Shown here: piece after piece, positions 13,578-15,674 of the stretch
How the letters are laid out: the number at the start of each line of letters is the position of its first letter
Position numbering within the stretch: the first letter of the stretch is position 1
Assembly (NCBI GenBank): GCA_900550825.1
Contig: URTZ01000030.1
Span: forward strand, 1-15,674
Source: an uncultured Collinsella sp.
GTDB taxonomy: Bacteria > Actinomycetota > Coriobacteriia > Coriobacteriales > Coriobacteriaceae
Direction: 5' to 3'
DNA: 15,674 nucleotides
The notes under the pieces: model-generated
What the model saw: only the letters and a program-made list of their open reading frames with translations
Told to the model about the DNA's origin: nothing
The model's database searches: none
Position numbers and translations under genes: made by a program

Positions 13578-15581
13578 ATGGCTAAGTTTGACATCATCGC
13601 CGCGACCGGTTGCCCGACCGGCATTGCGCACACCTTCATGGCGAAGGAGGCGCTGGAGAAGGCTGCTGCCGAGCGTGGTCTGACCATTAAGGTCGAGACA
13701 CATGGCCAGGTCGGTGTCGAGAACGAGCTCACCAAGAGTGAGATCGCTGGTGCCAAGGCCGTCGTCGTCGCAGCCGATAAGGATGTCCAGGCTGAGCGTT
13801 TCGCCGGTAAGCCCATGGTTTCCGTTGGTGTTTCCAAGGCCCTGTCTGTCGAGGCTGCTGGTAAGCTGATCGACCGCGCGCTCGCCGCCAAGGGCGACGA
13901 CACGGTTGCCGCTGCCGCCGATGTCGAGGACGAGGTCGAGGAGAAGGAGTCCATCGGTCACGTCATCTACAAGCACCTCATGAACGGCGTCAGCCACATG
14001 CTGGTCTTCGTCGTTGCCGGTGGTGTTCTGACCGCCATTTCGTTCCTGTGGGGCATCACGTCCTTTGATTCGACGGCTGCCGACTACAACAGCTTTGCCG
14101 CGATGCTCAAGATTATCGGCGGTATCGCCATGAACCTCATGGTTCCGGTGCTCTCCGCCTACATCGCCGAGTCTATCGGCAAGCGCCCGGCGCTCGTCCC
14201 CGGCTTTGTTGCCGGTATGATTGCCATCCAGGGTCTTCCCATCAACGCCGATACCGGCATGATCGACGCTGGAGGCTCGGGTGTGGGCTTCGGCTTCCTG
14301 GGCGGCATCGTCGGCGGCTTCCTCGCTGGCTATGTCATCCTGCTGCTCGAGAAGGCTTTCTCTAAAATTCCCGCGAGTCTTAATGGCCTGAAGGCAATCT
14401 TCCTGTATCCGCTGTGCTCTACCGCCATCGTCGGCCTGGTCATGCTCGGTATTTCCGGCCCCATGGCTGCCATTAACCAGGGCATGATGGATTTCCTGCA
14501 GAGCCTCGGTAACTCCGGTCCGGTGATCCTTGGCCTGGCCATCGGCTGCATGTGCGCCTTTGATATGGGCGGCCCGGTCAACAAGGCTGCTTACGCTACT
14601 GGCACCTTCCTGCTCGGTACCGCTCTCGAAGCTGGCGTCGGCACCGAGACCTACAACTTCGGCACCAACTTCATGGCTGCCGTCTCCGCCGCTTGCATCG
14701 TTCCGCCGCTGATCACCACCTTCGCCGTCGTTGTCGGCAAGAAGTACTTCAGCCAGGAGGATCATGACGCCGGTATCGTCAACCTCATCCTTGGTTGCAC
14801 CCACATCACCGAGGGCGCCATTCCGTTCATGACCAAGAACATCTGGCCCGTCATGCCCATCATGATGCTCGGTTCTTCCATCGCTTCCATCTTGACCATC
14901 TTCTTCAACGTTCACGATCCGGCGCCTCACGGCGGCTTCCTGGTCCTGCCCGTTGTCGAGAACGGCCCGCAGTGGGTCCTCGCGATCCTCATCGGCGCTG
15001 TGGTCGGTGGCATCCTGTTCGTGGCCTTTAAGAAGTACGACTTTGAGAAGAACCAGAAGGCCGCTCCTGCAACCAAGCCGGTTGAGGCCCCCAAGGCCGC
15101 TGCCGTCGAGGCCCCCAAGGCCGAGGCTGCTGACTTCGTGAAGGTCGAGAACGTCTTTGTCGCCGAGGACTTCGCTTCTCGTGACGAGGCTCTGAGCTTC
15201 GTTTCCAACCAGGCTGTCAAGGCCGGTATCGCCAGCGACGCCGACGCCGTGATGAACGCCTTCCTGGCCCGCGAGGCCGAGGGCACCACGGGCATGATGG
15301 AGGGCTTCGCCATCCCGCATGCCAAGTCCGACGCCATTACCGAGGCTGCCGTCATCGTCGTCAAGGACGAGTCCGGCGTGACCGGTTGGGACACCATGGA
15401 CGGCGCTCCCGTCAACGTTGCCATCGCCCTGCTCATCCCGGGCGCTCAGGCTGGAACCACGCACCTCAAGATCCTGTCCAAGGTCGCCGAGGCGCTCATG
15501 GACGAGGACTTCCGTGCCACCGTCAAGGGTTCCACCGACGCCGCCGAGATCGCCAAGACGATCAACGCCCGTCTGGTCTAA
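13578..15581 (+). CDS. fruA: PTS fructose-family transporter, fused IIB-IIC-IIA
   Basis: This 667-residue membrane permease imports and phosphorylates a sugar with phosphate relayed from HPr. The IIB domain (about 1-100) carries the phospho-cysteine Cys12 in AATGCPTGIAHTFMA. An acidic linker (112-126) leads to IIC (about 127-490), with several hydrophobic helices, AFDMGGPVNKAAY and LGCTHITEGAIPF. A Pro/Ala/Lys linker with repeated EAPKA units (about 490-517) joins IIA (about 520-667), with the phospho-histidine His581 in GFAIPHAKSD. These motifs define the fructose family, which also includes mannitol-like and mannosyl-glycerate permeases, so fructose is the likeliest but unproven substrate. 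The order is B-C-A, where Bacillus FruA is A-B-C. No 1-phosphofructokinase gene follows. The ATG at 13578 has a strong GAAGGAGGG Shine-Dalgarno; the divergent RpiR-family gene is the probable regulator. Confidence 0.93.
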   Translation: MAKFDIIAATGCPTGIAHTFMAKEALEKAAAERGLTIKVETHGQVGVENELTKSEIAGAKAVVVAADKDVQAERFAGKPMVSVGVSKALSVEAAGKLIDRALAAKGDDTVAAAADVEDEVEEKESIGHVIYKHLMNGVSHMLVFVVAGGVLTAISFLWGITSFDSTAADYNSFAAMLKIIGGIAMNLMVPVLSAYIAESIGKRPALVPGFVAGMIAIQGLPINADTGMIDAGGSGVGFGFLGGIVGGFLAGYVILLLEKAFSKIPASLNGLKAIFLYPLCSTAIVGLVMLGISGPMAAINQGMMDFLQSLGNSGPVILGLAIGCMCAFDMGGPVNKAAYATGTFLLGTALEAGVGTETYNFGTNFMAAVSAACIVPPLITTFAVVVGKKYFSQEDHDAGIVNLILGCTHITEGAIPFMTKNIWPVMPIMMLGSSIASILTIFFNVHDPAPHGGFLVLPVVENGPQWVLAILIGAVVGGILFVAFKKYDFEKNQKAAPATKPVEAPKAAAVEAPKAEAADFVKVENVFVAEDFASRDEALSFVSNQAVKAGIASDADAVMNAFLAREAEGTTGMMEGFAIPHAKSDAITEAAVIVVKDESGVTGWDTMDGAPVNVAIALLIPGAQAGTTHLKILSKVAEALMDEDFRATVKGSTDAAEIAKTINARLV

Positions 15582-15615
15582 CCCCACGGCTAGCGATTAA
15601 CATCGCCCCCTGTAC

Positions 15616-15655
15616 AAAAGGCGAGGACTCCACCAGGAGCCCCCGCCTTTTTTCT
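15616..15655 (+). terminator. Intrinsic terminator after the PTS gene
   Basis: AAAAGGCGAGGACTCC (15616-15631) pairs with GGAGCCCCCGCCTTTT, with two mismatches and a 4-nt ACCA loop. The stem runs into a T-tract (TTTTTTCTT). It begins 34 nt after the stop codon, so the PTS gene is transcribed alone or as the last gene of its unit. Confidence 0.9.
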
Positions 15656-15674
15656 TGCCCCTCCCATAAGTTGC

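Noticed and set aside
13476..15587. 703-codon open frame on the minus strand opposite the PTS gene
   Set aside because: It mirrors fruA almost exactly, its product is rich in D, G, H and N with no recognisable domain, and GC-biased codons of the real gene suppress stops on the opposite strand.

Overview
The window is GC-rich, densely packed DNA with strong C/G bias at third codon positions. Its order of housekeeping genes is alaS-ruvX-mltG-yqeG-aroK-aroB, an M24 peptidase, then efp-asp23-nusB-xseB-tlyA-nadK-recN. This layout (compare the yqhT-efp ... yqhY-nusB ... xseB ... yqxC ... recN order in Bacillus) and the codon usage fit a high-GC Gram-positive. My best inference is Actinomycetota, class Coriobacteriia, probably Collinsella or a close relative. 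That placement rests on recognition, not on a search.

Positions 2-5871 (+) form one tightly spaced transcription unit: the 3' part of alaS, ruvX (GTG start), mltG (overlaps ruvX by 8 nt), a YqeG-type HAD phosphatase, aroK, and an aroB homologue (ATGA overlap with aroK). The aroB homologue is full length but has lost nearly every catalytic and zinc-binding residue of dehydroquinate synthase. It is the most unusual gene here. A 132-nt gap with a possible -35 box and a long imperfect hairpin follows.

Positions 6004-7134 (+) encode an M24 (Xaa-Pro) peptidase that ends at a strong intrinsic terminator. A TATAAT box then leads into efp and the chain asp23-nusB-xseB-tlyA-nadK-recN (7294-12388), where genes overlap or lie a few bases apart. 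The chain joins translation (EF-P), rRNA transcription and modification (NusB, TlyA), envelope stress (Asp23), NADP supply (NadK) and DNA repair (XseB, RecN).

Positions 12389-15674 differ in kind. A convergent RpiR-family sugar-phosphate regulator (- strand) meets recN at a shared inverted repeat. It is transcribed divergently from a fructose-family PTS permease with the domain order IIB-IIC-IIA. Their 272-nt intergenic region holds a TGAAAG-N3-CTTTCA dyad and two GC-rich palindromes in the PTS leader, which suggests a local regulator/transporter pair. A good intrinsic terminator ends the PTS gene.

No tRNA, rRNA, CRISPR array, insertion sequence or phage gene was seen. The longest gene-free stretch is the 272-nt divergent region, which is described among the features.
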